In this document: positions 35,672 through 44,966 of the stretch, in pieces | Layout of the letters: each line of letters opens with the position of its first letter | Numbering within the stretch: the stretch's first letter is position 1 | Assembly (NCBI GenBank): GCA_036307185.1 | Contig: JAXJYC010000029.1 | Span: 279,249-343,248 of the forward strand | Direction: 5' to 3' | DNA length: 64,000 nucleotides | DNA from: SVEL01 sp017381055 | Lineage (GTDB): Bacteria; Bacillota; Clostridia; Lachnospirales; Lachnospiraceae | Notes under the pieces: generated by a model | Seen by the model: only the letters and a program-made list of their open reading frames with translations | What the model was told of the DNA's origin: nothing | Databases searched by the model: none | Made by a program: the position numbers and the translations under genes

Positions 35672-36985
35672 CTACTCATCAAATATAGCATTTAACATTG
35701 CTAATTCGTCATCAAACGAAAACTTTTCATCAACACCCTGTCGTAAAAACTTATTAACCATATCAATCTTTTCAATGGCATAATCAATATTTTTATTAGA
35801 GCCACTCTTATATGCTCCGATATTAATCAAGTCCTCCGCCTCATGATATGTAGCCAAAACATTTTTAAGCTTTCCTGCTACCGTTTTATGTTCCTTAGTA
35901 GCAATCTGTCCCATTACTCTGGATATACTCTGAAGTACATCTATAGCTGGATAATGATTTTTATGTCCTAATTTTCTTGATAGCATAATATGTCCATCAA
36001 GAATACCTCTTGCAGTATCAGTAATAGGTTCATTAAAATCATCACCGTCTACCAATACTGTATAAAGTCCTGTAATAGAACCTTTTGACGACATACCTGC
36101 TCTCTCAAGGAGCTTAGGCATCTCACTATAAACACTCGGTGGATATCCTCTAGTAACTGGTGGTTCTCCAGACGCTAGACCTATCTCTCTTTGCGCCATA
36201 GAAAAACGTGTTAATGAATCCATCATTAGAAGAACATCTTTTCCTTGATCTCTAAAGTATTCTGCAATAGCTGTTGCTGTCTTTGCTGCCTTATTTCTAA
36301 TAAGTGCCGGCTTATCCGACGTTGCCACAACAATAACACTTCGCTTCATACCTTCTTCTCCAAGGTCTCTTTCGATAAACTCTCTAACTTCTCTTCCTCG
36401 CTCTCCAATTAGAGCTATTACATTTATATCAGCCTTTGTATTTCTTGCAAACATACCAAGAAGTGTACTTTTACCTACACCACTACCTGCAAAAATACCA
36501 ATTCTCTGGCCCTTGCCAACAGTAATCAGACCATCTACAGCTTTAACTCCAAGAGGTAAAACCTCACTGATAATTTCTCTAGACATAGGGTCTGGTGGTG
36601 TACATTCAACTGGATACTCTGCAGAACCTACTAGCTCTTCTCCACTAATCGGCCTTCCAAGTCCATCTAGTGTTTTTCCTAAAATATCATCGCTAACAGC
36701 AACCTTTAACACGCTTCCTGTATTTTCTACAATACTTCCAGGCCCAATACCATCAACACTTTCAAATGGCATTAGCAATATACGATTGTCCTTAAATCCA
36801 ACAACTTCAGCCATAACTTCCATCTGTGGATTATCCTTTGCAACAATTCTACATAAATCATTTAAGTTTGCTTCTGGGCCAATAGATTCAATTGTAAGAC
36901 CTACAATCTTACTAACTTTTCCCATCTTCTTGGCATAGCACTTCTCATATATAGCATTGTATTTTACAAGATTTACACCTGTCAT
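35672..36985 (-). CDS. fliI: Flagellar export ATPase FliI
   Basis: 437 residues. Walker A GSGVGKS at 167-173, Walker B region VLLMMDSLTRFSMAQREIGLASGEPP, and the family segment TRGYPPSVYSEMPKLLERAG. It energises loading of export substrates. Close packing with fliH (2 bp) and fliJ (20 bp). Confidence 0.98.
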   Translation of the reverse strand: MTGVNLVKYNAIYEKCYAKKMGKVSKIVGLTIESIGPEANLNDLCRIVAKDNPQMEVMAEVVGFKDNRILLMPFESVDGIGPGSIVENTGSVLKVAVSDDILGKTLDGLGRPISGEELVGSAEYPVECTPPDPMSREIISEVLPLGVKAVDGLITVGKGQRIGIFAGSGVGKSTLLGMFARNTKADINVIALIGERGREVREFIERDLGEEGMKRSVIVVATSDKPALIRNKAAKTATAIAEYFRDQGKDVLLMMDSLTRFSMAQREIGLASGEPPVTRGYPPSVYSEMPKLLERAGMSSKGSITGLYTVLVDGDDFNEPITDTARGILDGHIMLSRKLGHKNHYPAIDVLQSISRVMGQIATKEHKTVAGKLKNVLATYHEAEDLINIGAYKSGSNKNIDYAIEKIDMVNKFLRQGVDEKFSFDDELAMLNAIFDE

Positions 36986-36987
36986 TT

Positions 36988-37857
36988 TTATTCTCCAGTA
37001 GCTGATAATATTCTAATATCATTTATTAGATTTTCTAACTGAATATCCAAGCTACAATCATACACACCTGTATCTGTATCAATAAGACATTCATTTCTCT
37101 TCATTGAAGGATCAGAAACAATCTCTATCTGTATATCATTTCTTGTCGCACCCTCTATTTTTTCTTTATTTTCCCTAAGGAAAGCAGCATCTTCTACAGA
37201 AGCTTTAATAACAAAATTTCTACTTGCTTCGCCACCAGTCATAACATTATTAACTAATGTAAGAATCATATCCTTCTTATCTACTGAAACTGTCTTTGTT
37301 ATATCCGCAAAAATCTTTAGAATAACATCCACAAGTTCTGGCTCTAACTGTTCTTCTTTCCTTCTATATTCAGCTATTACTCTTTGCTTTTCTTCTTCAT
37401 ATTCTGCTACCACTTGTTGCTTTATAGCTTCAGCTTCAGCATTGGCTTTTTCCATACCCTCTGTATAGCCCTGCTCTCTAGCCTCTAGCAGCATCTTTTC
37501 TGCCTCCATCTTAGCATTTTCTATGATGGATAACGCATCTTCATTAGCCCTGCCAACAATAGCAGCCGCCTCTGTATTTGCTTCATTAATTATATCTTCT
37601 CTTTTTGTTTCTGCTTCCATAATCGCCTGAGTTTCATCAAATGATTCCTCCTCACCGATTATATGACTATCTTCATTAAGTACCTCGCTAACATTTATAG
37701 CGCTTAAACCTGCACTAAATCCATCACCAGAAAACCCTTCTACACTAACTGTATTACGTATATGTACTAATTTTTCTGATATAAGCTCGTTACTATCAAT
37801 AACTCGTTTGTCACTTCTATCCACAGCCACATAAAAGCCTTTTAATAAATTAGACAA
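36988..37857 (-). CDS. fliH: Flagellar assembly protein FliH
   Basis: About 289 residues. Long central coiled coil rich in Glu and Ala (about 80-190), and a C-terminal FliH/HrpE domain. FliH holds FliI at the C-ring. I start at the TTG at 37857, nine bases after GGAGGTG, giving the usual opening (M)SNLLKGFYVAVDRSDKRVIDSN; GTG codons upstream overlap the ribosome binding site. The start lies inside the last codons of fliG, so translation is coupled. Confidence 0.9.
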   Translation of the reverse strand: MSNLLKGFYVAVDRSDKRVIDSNELISEKLVHIRNTVSVEGFSGDGFSAGLSAINVSEVLNEDSHIIGEEESFDETQAIMEAETKREDIINEANTEAAAIVGRANEDALSIIENAKMEAEKMLLEAREQGYTEGMEKANAEAEAIKQQVVAEYEEEKQRVIAEYRRKEEQLEPELVDVILKIFADITKTVSVDKKDMILTLVNNVMTGGEASRNFVIKASVEDAAFLRENKEKIEGATRNDIQIEIVSDPSMKRNECLIDTDTGVYDCSLDIQLENLINDIRILSATGE

Positions 37858-38869
37858 CGATTTCGTCACCTCCACCACGTGAGATGATAATCTCGCCAGA
37901 ATCCTCTAACTTACGTATAATATTAACAATCTTCTGCTGTGCTTCTTCAACATCCTTCATACGAACAGGTCCCATGAAGTCCATATCTTCCTTAATCATA
38001 GCACCAAGACGTGATGAAAGGTTCTTGAAGATAACACCCTGAACATCTTCATTTGAGCCCTTAAGCGCAATAGCCAAATCATTATTATCAACATCACGCA
38101 ACACTCTCTGAATAGTCTTGTCGTCCAAAGCAAGAATATCTTCGAATACGAACATCTTTCTTCGGATCTCGTCTGCAAGTTCTGGCTCTTCGATCTCCAA
38201 GTTCTCCATAATATGTTTTTCTGTTCCTCTATCAACAGTATTCAAGATATCTACGATAGCATCTACACCACCGACAATTGTGTAATCCTGATTTACAAGT
38301 GATGATAACTTCTTCTCTAACACTCTTTCAACTTCCTTAATTACATCTGGTGATGTTCTATCCATCTTTGCAATTCTCTTAGCTACATCCGCCTGCTTTT
38401 CCAATGGAAGCGCTGACACAATCATAGATGATTGATGAGCTGGTAAGTATGAAAGAATAAGAGCAATAGTCTGTGGATGTTCATCCTGAATAAAGTTAAG
38501 CAACTGCGCTGGATCTGTCTTTCTGATAAATTCGAATGGTCGAACCTGCAATGACGCTGTAAGCTTACTGATAACATCCTGTGCCTTCTCCGTACCAAGA
38601 GCTTTTTCAAGCAATTCCTTAGCATAAGTGATACCACCCTCTGCAATATACTGTTGCGCAATACACACTTGATAAAACTCAGCCATGACATCTTCTTTTG
38701 TCTGTGGCGAAACACTTCTTGTATTTGCAATCTCAAGTGTTAGCTGCTCTATTTCATCTTCTTTAAGATGCTTAAATATCTTTGCCGACTTCTCTGGCCC
38801 CAATGCAATCAGCAAAATCGCTGATTTAGTAAGACCGCTAACATCAGACATTTGGACATTTTTTGCCAT
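37850..38869 (-). CDS. fliG: Flagellar motor switch protein FliG
   Basis: 339 residues with N, middle (EHPQTIALILSYLPAHQSSMIVSAL, the EHPQ motif) and C-terminal torque domains (IKEDMDFMGPVRMKDVEEAQQKIVNIIRKLE). Rotor protein between FliF and FliM. Full length. The last codons also encode the fliH ribosome binding site. Confidence 0.98.
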   Translation of the reverse strand: MAKNVQMSDVSGLTKSAILLIALGPEKSAKIFKHLKEDEIEQLTLEIANTRSVSPQTKEDVMAEFYQVCIAQQYIAEGGITYAKELLEKALGTEKAQDVISKLTASLQVRPFEFIRKTDPAQLLNFIQDEHPQTIALILSYLPAHQSSMIVSALPLEKQADVAKRIAKMDRTSPDVIKEVERVLEKKLSSLVNQDYTIVGGVDAIVDILNTVDRGTEKHIMENLEIEEPELADEIRRKMFVFEDILALDDKTIQRVLRDVDNNDLAIALKGSNEDVQGVIFKNLSSRLGAMIKEDMDFMGPVRMKDVEEAQQKIVNIIRKLEDSGEIIISRGGGDEIVV

Positions 38870-38891
38870 AACTATACCTCCAATTTACCTT

Positions 38892-40487
38892 TTAACCCCA
38901 ATCATCATTAAGCCAATTTCTAAGAAGCAATGCAGCTGCTTCTGGATTTTCATCAACAAACTTCTCGATAGCCTTGCCTGTCTCTGACTTCTCTTCAAGA
39001 TCAATATCCTCAACACCTTGTTGCTTTTCTCTTGTAGCAGAAAGTAATTCTTCTACTGATAACTCTGGCTCAACCTCTGTAATCTCTACAGGTCTTAAAC
39101 TTCTCCATACCATAAATCCTAATAATCCTAAGATTATCACTGCAAGAATTATTGGTAAAATCTTCTGTACAAATGTACCTTCATCTGTTGTATCTTCAAA
39201 TACTGGAATAACAGAACCAACAACAACTATGTTGTCAATACCACTAGCTGCCTTAATAAGTTCTTCAATACCTTCTGTAATCTCTAAATCTTTAACTGCC
39301 TTGTTAGCCTCAATATATTCTTCCCATGTCATATCATCAAGTGCGCCACTATCTTCTAAGGTTGCTCTATCATGATACTCATATGCACTAACTGTAACAG
39401 CTACCTTAGATGTAGTTCTATTACATGTGCCTCTCTCTCCATCAACAGATGTAATTGTACTACTTACGGCATAATCGTTTTTATTAATCATAACTGAGTT
39501 ATTAGAACCTTCTCCTAACTCAATCATATATCCTGTATCATCATCATTTGAGTCTGTTCCTGGAACTCCACCAGAACTTGTTCCACCCTCCTGCTGATAA
39601 ATATATTCATTGTCCAACACCTCATCTGGATTGAAGTATTCAGTTGTAACCTTATCAACCTTGTCAAATGTAATATCAAGAGCTGGTGAGACTGTAACTG
39701 TAGAGTAACGTCCTGTAGCCATAAGAGCCTTACTTACATTGTTTATAACCTCATTTTGGAATCTATCTCTGATCTCTTCATTCTTAGATGTGGACATAGT
39801 TCCATCATCTTCATAGTTTCTAGAACCTTGGAACAATGTTCTTCCTGCATTATCAATAATAGTAATGCTATTTGTTGTAGGATTTCCTACTGCTGTAGCA
39901 ACAAATCTAGCAAGTCCTTCTGCTGAGCCATCAGGCATCTCTCCCTTAAGAGTAAGCTTCAAACTTACGTATGTCTCTTCATCATTATCTAATACTGTAA
40001 GTTTCTCCTCTGGCATAGTAAACATAACATGTGCTGACTTAACATAATCAAAGCTCTCAATAGTAGCTTTCATTCTGTCCTCTAACACTCTCTGCCATGC
40101 TCTCTCTCTATCTGTTGATGTAGATGAAAATCCTCCATCCTCAATATAAGAATCAAATGAATACAATGTAGATGTCAAACCATCCTGTGCAATGAGATAA
40201 GACGCAGTCTCTAAATTTTCCTCCGCAACCAAAATGGTTAAACCTTCATTTTCTGTGACATACTCTATACCCTCTTTATCAAGAGCTGCTGCTACATCTG
40301 CAGCTGTAACTGTATCTCCACACTCAACAAGTTTTACATATTCTGTTTTTGTTAAAACAACAGCAAGAATAATCAGTGCCAACAACACTACTGCTGTGAT
40401 ACTGATTATTATAGTTTTTTGCTTTTTATCATATTTTTTCCAGAAGTCAACTATTTTCTTCTGGACATCTTTTAGCTTCTCGTCCAT
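38892..40487 (-). CDS. fliF: Flagellar MS-ring protein FliF
   Basis: 531 residues. Two transmembrane helices (about 25-46 and 440-460), ring-building domains between them (TERERAWQRVLEDRMKATIESFDYVKSAHVMF), and a C-terminal FliG-binding tail ending AALLLRNWLNDDWG. It is the first membrane platform of the flagellum. Confidence 0.97.
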   Translation of the reverse strand: MDEKLKDVQKKIVDFWKKYDKKQKTIIISITAVVLLALIILAVVLTKTEYVKLVECGDTVTAADVAAALDKEGIEYVTENEGLTILVAEENLETASYLIAQDGLTSTLYSFDSYIEDGGFSSTSTDRERAWQRVLEDRMKATIESFDYVKSAHVMFTMPEEKLTVLDNDEETYVSLKLTLKGEMPDGSAEGLARFVATAVGNPTTNSITIIDNAGRTLFQGSRNYEDDGTMSTSKNEEIRDRFQNEVINNVSKALMATGRYSTVTVSPALDITFDKVDKVTTEYFNPDEVLDNEYIYQQEGGTSSGGVPGTDSNDDDTGYMIELGEGSNNSVMINKNDYAVSSTITSVDGERGTCNRTTSKVAVTVSAYEYHDRATLEDSGALDDMTWEEYIEANKAVKDLEITEGIEELIKAASGIDNIVVVGSVIPVFEDTTDEGTFVQKILPIILAVIILGLLGFMVWRSLRPVEITEVEPELSVEELLSATREKQQGVEDIDLEEKSETGKAIEKFVDENPEAAALLLRNWLNDDWG

Positions 40488-40507
40488 TACACTTCTCCAA
40501 TATTATA

Positions 40508-40834
40508 CTATATCTGAATATTCATAATCTCTCTATAAGCATCCATAAGGGCATTTTTTACAGCTACTGTATACTGTAAAGATACCAACGCCTTCTGCTG
40601 AGCCACAGTAACTTCATGTGTGCTATCCGCATTTCCCAATGAGAAATTAATTTCTGCCTTCTCCGCTTCTGCTGATAAAGCATCAGTCTCACCTACAAGA
40701 TTAACCATCTGATCAAATATTGTTGAAAACGCATTATTTGCTTCTCCTATAGATTGCGCCCCTCCGTTTATCATAGTATTTCTTTTATCCTGTATTCCTG
40801 AAATAACAGAAGAAATATTTGTTGCTATATCCAT
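40508..40834 (-). CDS. fliE: Flagellar basal-body protein FliE
   Basis: 108 residues. The FliE C-terminal motif HEVTVAQQKALVSLQYTVAVKNALMDAYREIMNIQI is intact. It links the MS ring to the rod. Between flgC and fliF, as usual. Confidence 0.97.
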   Translation of the reverse strand: MDIATNISSVISGIQDKRNTMINGGAQSIGEANNAFSTIFDQMVNLVGETDALSAEAEKAEINFSLGNADSTHEVTVAQQKALVSLQYTVAVKNALMDAYREIMNIQI

Positions 40835-40877
40835 AATTTACACCTTTCTAAACTTAAACCTTCATCAATTATTTATA

Positions 40878-41315
40878 TTATTTTCCAATCTCTAATCCCT
40901 TAAGTGCCATAGACTTAGACGCATTAAATGCTGTTACATTTGCCTCATAAGATCTAGACGCATCGATAAGATTTGTCATCTCTGTTACAACATTGACATT
41001 TGGATATGTAACATAGCCGTCCTCATCTGCATCTGGATGCGCTGGATCATACACCTTATTCATAGGTGTTTCATAATCCTCTATAACCTTTGTCACCTTA
41101 ACACCCGAACCAACTGTTCCAGCAGTAGATAACAAAACATCACTAAAAGCTGTTGCATTCTTCTCCGAAAATACAACTGTCTTTCTTCTATATGCACCAC
41201 CATCCTGCGAACTTGTTGAATTAACATTTGCAAGATTTTGTGAAATAATATCCGAACGAAGTCTCTGTGCAGTCATACCTGATGCACTTATATCAAATGA
41301 TGTAAAAATCGCCAT
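40878..41315 (-). CDS. flgC: Flagellar basal-body rod protein FlgC
   Basis: 145 residues. N-terminal FDISASGMTAQRLRSDIISQNLANVNST and C-terminal VTEMTNLIDASRSYEANVTAFNASKSM are the rod-protein signatures. Proximal rod component, cotranscribed with flgB (16 bp gap). Confidence 0.98.
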   Translation of the reverse strand: MAIFTSFDISASGMTAQRLRSDIISQNLANVNSTSSQDGGAYRRKTVVFSEKNATAFSDVLLSTAGTVGSGVKVTKVIEDYETPMNKVYDPAHPDADEDGYVTYPNVNVVTEMTNLIDASRSYEANVTAFNASKSMALKGLEIGK

Positions 41316-41331
41316 AATAACCCTCCTCTAA

Positions 41332-41724
41332 TTACTTCTGCATAGCTGCTTTAAGCATTGAAAACTGATGATTAATTGTGTCTAATACAGTCTGGTAATA
41401 CAACTGGTTTGACGCAAACTCAACATTTTCTGTATCTATGTCTACGTTATTGCCATCTAATCTATATGATAACTCACTAAAATCTGTATATACTGTGGCA
41501 TTAAGATTTCCAACCTCAACATCATTAACTCTGGTTCTTAACGATGTACTGTCTCCACTTGTTAGCTCCTGTAATAAATAATTCTGGAAGCTAACATCTT
41601 TTCTCTTATAACCTGGTGTATCCACGTTTGCAAGATTATTTGTAATAATTTCATTTCTTGTCCAAGAAGCATCCGCTGCTTTTGTAAGAACATTTATATA
41701 ATTATAAGCATTTGAATTAATCAT
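41332..41724 (-). CDS. flgB: Flagellar basal-body rod protein FlgB
   Basis: 130 residues with the rod motif WTRNEIITNNLANVDTPGYKRKDVSF. First gene of the flagellar cluster. An AAAGGATG site precedes it, and a near-consensus sigma-A promoter lies about 50 bp upstream. Confidence 0.97.
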   Translation of the reverse strand: MINSNAYNYINVLTKAADASWTRNEIITNNLANVDTPGYKRKDVSFQNYLLQELTSGDSTSLRTRVNDVEVGNLNATVYTDFSELSYRLDGNNVDIDTENVEFASNQLYYQTVLDTINHQFSMLKAAMQK

Positions 41725-41770
41725 ACGCTACATCCTTTCATATCAAATTTACCCATTTTTTCTACATAAC

Positions 41771-41799
41771 ATTATAGGTTAATAAACTAAAAATATCAA
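41771..41799 (-). promoter_or_regulatory. Sigma-A promoter of the flgB operon
   Basis: Minus strand TTGATA, 17 bp, TATAAT. This is the probable main promoter for the early flagellar genes. Confidence 0.85.
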
Positions 41800-41822
41800 G
41801 TTTTTTCGACAAATACTATATA

Positions 41823-41837
41823 ACTTTTCGGAAATCT
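41823..41837. promoter_or_regulatory. Possible CodY box upstream of the flgB promoter
   Basis: The 15-mer matches 11 of 15 positions of AATTTTCWGAAAATT. It lies 24 bp upstream of the -35 box and between codY and flgB. CodY is known to bind the fla/che promoter in Bacillus subtilis; here the site is only a sequence match. Confidence 0.3.
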
Positions 41838-41854
41838 TTTCCTTAGATTTAATA

Positions 41855-41906
41855 ACACAAAAGACCACCACAAAAAGTGCGTTTCCATACGCCTTAAGTG
41901 GTGGTC
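41855..41906 (-). terminator. Terminator after codY
   Basis: Minus strand GACCACCAC...GTGGTGGTC with a nested GCGT/ACGC stem and a following TTTTGTG. It insulates flgB from codY transcription. Confidence 0.85.
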
Positions 41907-41968
41907 TAAATCCCTTTAAACCTTCGATTCTGTTAATATATATATCGACAAAAATCCAATATATTTAA

Positions 41969-42742
41969 CTATTTCTTACGAATATTCTCTAGTTCCACAA
42001 ATATTACATCATTGAGAACCTTAATATATGTACCCTTCATGCCTGAAGAACGAGACTCTATAACTCCCGCTGATTCAAACTTTCTTAAAGCATTAACAAT
42101 AACTGAACGAGTAATACCCACTCTATCTGCAATCTTACTAGCAATAAGAATTCCCTCTGTACCATTAAGCTCATCAAAAATGTGCATAATAGCTTCAAGT
42201 TCTGAGAACGACAATGTACTTATAGCAGAACGAACAATTTGGAATTTTCTCTCTTCTTCTGCATTCTCCTCATTAACCGATCTCATCATCTCAAGTCCAA
42301 CAACAGTTGTTCCATACTCACTTAAAATGATATCATCTATCTCATAATTGTTACTGCTCTTATAAATAAATAATGTACCTAGTCTCTCACCAGCTATATC
42401 TATAGGTGCAATAATGACTTGGAATCTCTTGGCAGCCTCTTCCTTAAAGCCCAAGGTTGTCAAATTAACATTCTCCTGTGTAGAAAGGATAGAAAGTAAT
42501 CTTTCGTTAAGCATATTATCTACAAGAGAACCAACCTCTCCTGTAATAAACTCACTTATCTCCTCCACGTCAGAGCGCTTAGCACAACCTAAAACCTTAC
42601 CTTTCTTGCTTATAACCAAAATATTAGATGCAAGAATATCACTTAAAACACTACAAATATCATTAAAAACTACTTTTGTAGAATTATTGTTATGCAATAA
42701 TTTGTTGATTTTTCTCGTCTTATCTAGTAACTGTACGCTCAT
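41969..42742 (-). CDS. codY: GTP-sensing transcriptional pleiotropic regulator CodY
   Basis: 257 residues. An N-terminal GAF domain senses branched-chain amino acids and a C-terminal winged helix binds DNA: ASKIADRVGITRSVIVNALRKFESAGVIESRSSGMKGTYIKVLND. CodY represses stationary-phase, nutrient and often motility genes. The ATG at 42742 has GAGGAGG seven bases upstream. It stands directly upstream of flgB, as in Bacillus, but without the clpQ/clpY/xerC/trmFO genes that separate it from topA there. Confidence 0.96.
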   Translation of the reverse strand: MSVQLLDKTRKINKLLHNNNSTKVVFNDICSVLSDILASNILVISKKGKVLGCAKRSDVEEISEFITGEVGSLVDNMLNERLLSILSTQENVNLTTLGFKEEAAKRFQVIIAPIDIAGERLGTLFIYKSSNNYEIDDIILSEYGTTVVGLEMMRSVNEENAEEERKFQIVRSAISTLSFSELEAIMHIFDELNGTEGILIASKIADRVGITRSVIVNALRKFESAGVIESRSSGMKGTYIKVLNDVIFVELENIRKK

Positions 42743-42794
42743 CAATACGCCTCCTCATCAAATATAAAAATTCACAGTCTCATTTTCTTTTATA

Positions 42795-42823
42795 AATATA
42801 GCATATTTTATTATTCAAAACAA
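42795..42823 (-). promoter_or_regulatory. Sigma-A promoter of codY
   Basis: Minus strand TTGTTT, 17 bp, TATATT with an extended TGC before the -10 box. Confidence 0.55.
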
Positions 42824-42888
42824 GGTTTTTTTGCAAAATAAACATATTTTTCGCTTATTTTGTAAAAAATCAATCATTTAACAGTCAA

Positions 42889-44946
42889 TTATTCTATATA
42901 TCCACACTTTTCATCACTACATGCAATTTTATTTCCCTTTTGAACCATATACTTATTGCACTTTGGACATTTCTTTTCAACAGGCTTTGACCATGACATA
43001 AATTCGCATTCTGGATTGTTAATACATCCAAAGAATTTTCTACCTTTCTTAGTCTTTCTGATAACTATATCCTGACCACAATCTGGACATAATACGCCTA
43101 TCTTTTCAAAATATGGCTTTGTATTTCTACACTCTGGGAATCCAGGGCATGCCAAGAACTTGCCATGAGGACCATATTTAATAACCATATTGCGACCACA
43201 TACATCACACTCTACATCTGTAGTCTCATCCTCTATATTAATCTTTTCAAGCTCTTTTTCTGCATTATCAACAGCATCTGCCAAATCTGGATAGAAGTTT
43301 CTAATTACTGTCTTCCAGTTAACCTTTCCTTCTTCCACCATATCAAGTAAAGATTCAAGATTAGCTGTAAAACTAGAATCTACTATAACCTCGAAAGCTG
43401 TTTTCATAATACCATTAACAGCCTCGCCTAATTCTGTAACATAAAGATTCTTATTCTCTCTTATAACATAACGTCTAGCAAGTATAGTTGTAATAGTAGG
43501 CGCATAAGTACTTGGTCTTCCAATTCCCTGCTCCTCTAAAGCTTTTACAAGTGCAGCCTCAGTAAAGTGCGCAGGTGGCTGAGTAAAATGTTGCTTACCA
43601 TCTGTGTCAATCAAACCTAGCTTTGTGTCCTTAGTAATTCCCTTTAACACAACATTAGCCTTTGCCTTTTCTTCATCCGCATCAACATAAACAGACATAA
43701 AACCTTCAAAGGCAAGCTTCGATGTAGATGTTGTAAACAAATAATCAGACGCCTTAATCTTTATAGATGTTGTATCATACTTAGCATTTTCCATTCTACT
43801 TGCAGCAAATCTCTTCCAGATAAGCTGATATAATCTAAATAAATCTCTTGATAGCTGATCCTTCAAGATAGTTGGTGTAAGTTCTATCTGTGTTGGACGA
43901 ATAGCTTCATGAGCATCCTGTATCTTATTTCCACTCTTTTTAGCCTGTTCTGTCTTAGATACATAATCTGCTCCATATACTTCTTCTATATACTTTCTTG
44001 CAGCCATATCTGCTTCGTCTGAAATTCTGACAGAGTCTGTACGAAGATATGTTATCAAACCTATAGTTCCATATCCCTGAATATCAACGCCTTCGTATAA
44101 CTGCTGAGCAAGACGCATTGTCTTCTGAGTAGAAAAATTAAGAGCTTTTGACGCCTCCTGCTGCAATGTACTAGTTGTAAATGGCAATGGCGCCTTCTTA
44201 ACTCTCTCACCATTCTTTATCTCTACTGGCTTAAATGTTGCCTTCTTGATCTTTTTAAGGATGTCCTTTAACTGCTCTTCATTTACAATCTCAATCTTAC
44301 CATTCTCGTCACCGTAAAACTTAGCTGTAAGCGGCTTTTTTTCACCTTCAACAGAAAGATTTACATCTAATGTCCAATATTCCTCAGATATAAATGCATT
44401 TATTTCTTCCTCTCTGTCGCAAATCATACGAAGAGCCACAGACTGAACTCTACCTGCACTTAATCCTCTCTTTACCTTAGCCCAAAGTACAGGACTAATT
44501 TTATATCCTACCATTCTATCTAGAACTCTTCTAGCCTGCTGAGCATCTACAAGATTAGTATTAATCTCTCTAGAATTCTTAATAGACTCCTTAACTGCAT
44601 TTTTTGTAATCTCATTGAAGGTAATACGATGTATTTTTTTATTATCAAGTTTTAATGCATTCTGTAAATGCCAAGAAATAGCCTCACCCTCACGGTCAGG
44701 GTCAGTTGCAAGATATACTTTATCTGCCTTTTTTACATATCTTTTTATCTCTGCAAGCTTATCGCCTTTTCCTCTAATAGTAATATACTTTGGCTCATAA
44801 TCATTTTCTATATCTATGCCCATTGTACTTTTTGGAAGATCTCTAATATGTCCATTAGATGCTATAACCTCATAACTCGAACCTAAAAACTTCTTTATTG
44901 TCTTTACCTTGGCAGGCGACTCCACTATTACTAAATACTTAGCCAT
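42889..44946 (-). CDS. topA: DNA topoisomerase I
   Basis: About 685 residues. Toprim domain (YLVIVESPAKVKTIKKFL, DPDREGEAISWHL), the active-site Tyr region IGLITYLRTDSVRIS, and three C-terminal zinc-finger repeats (CDVCG...CPGFPEC, CPDCG...CINNPEC, CPKCN...CSDEKC). Relaxes negative supercoils. I start at MAKYLVIVES (44946), just after GGAGGT. 20 bp after dprA. Confidence 0.97.
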   Translation of the reverse strand: MAKYLVIVESPAKVKTIKKFLGSSYEVIASNGHIRDLPKSTMGIDIENDYEPKYITIRGKGDKLAEIKRYVKKADKVYLATDPDREGEAISWHLQNALKLDNKKIHRITFNEITKNAVKESIKNSREINTNLVDAQQARRVLDRMVGYKISPVLWAKVKRGLSAGRVQSVALRMICDREEEINAFISEEYWTLDVNLSVEGEKKPLTAKFYGDENGKIEIVNEEQLKDILKKIKKATFKPVEIKNGERVKKAPLPFTTSTLQQEASKALNFSTQKTMRLAQQLYEGVDIQGYGTIGLITYLRTDSVRISDEADMAARKYIEEVYGADYVSKTEQAKKSGNKIQDAHEAIRPTQIELTPTILKDQLSRDLFRLYQLIWKRFAASRMENAKYDTTSIKIKASDYLFTTSTSKLAFEGFMSVYVDADEEKAKANVVLKGITKDTKLGLIDTDGKQHFTQPPAHFTEAALVKALEEQGIGRPSTYAPTITTILARRYVIRENKNLYVTELGEAVNGIMKTAFEVIVDSSFTANLESLLDMVEEGKVNWKTVIRNFYPDLADAVDNAEKELEKINIEDETTDVECDVCGRNMVIKYGPHGKFLACPGFPECRNTKPYFEKIGVLCPDCGQDIVIRKTKKGRKFFGCINNPECEFMSWSKPVEKKCPKCNKYMVQKGNKIACSDEKCGYIE

Positions 44947-44966
44947 CTTTACCTCCATACACCCTT

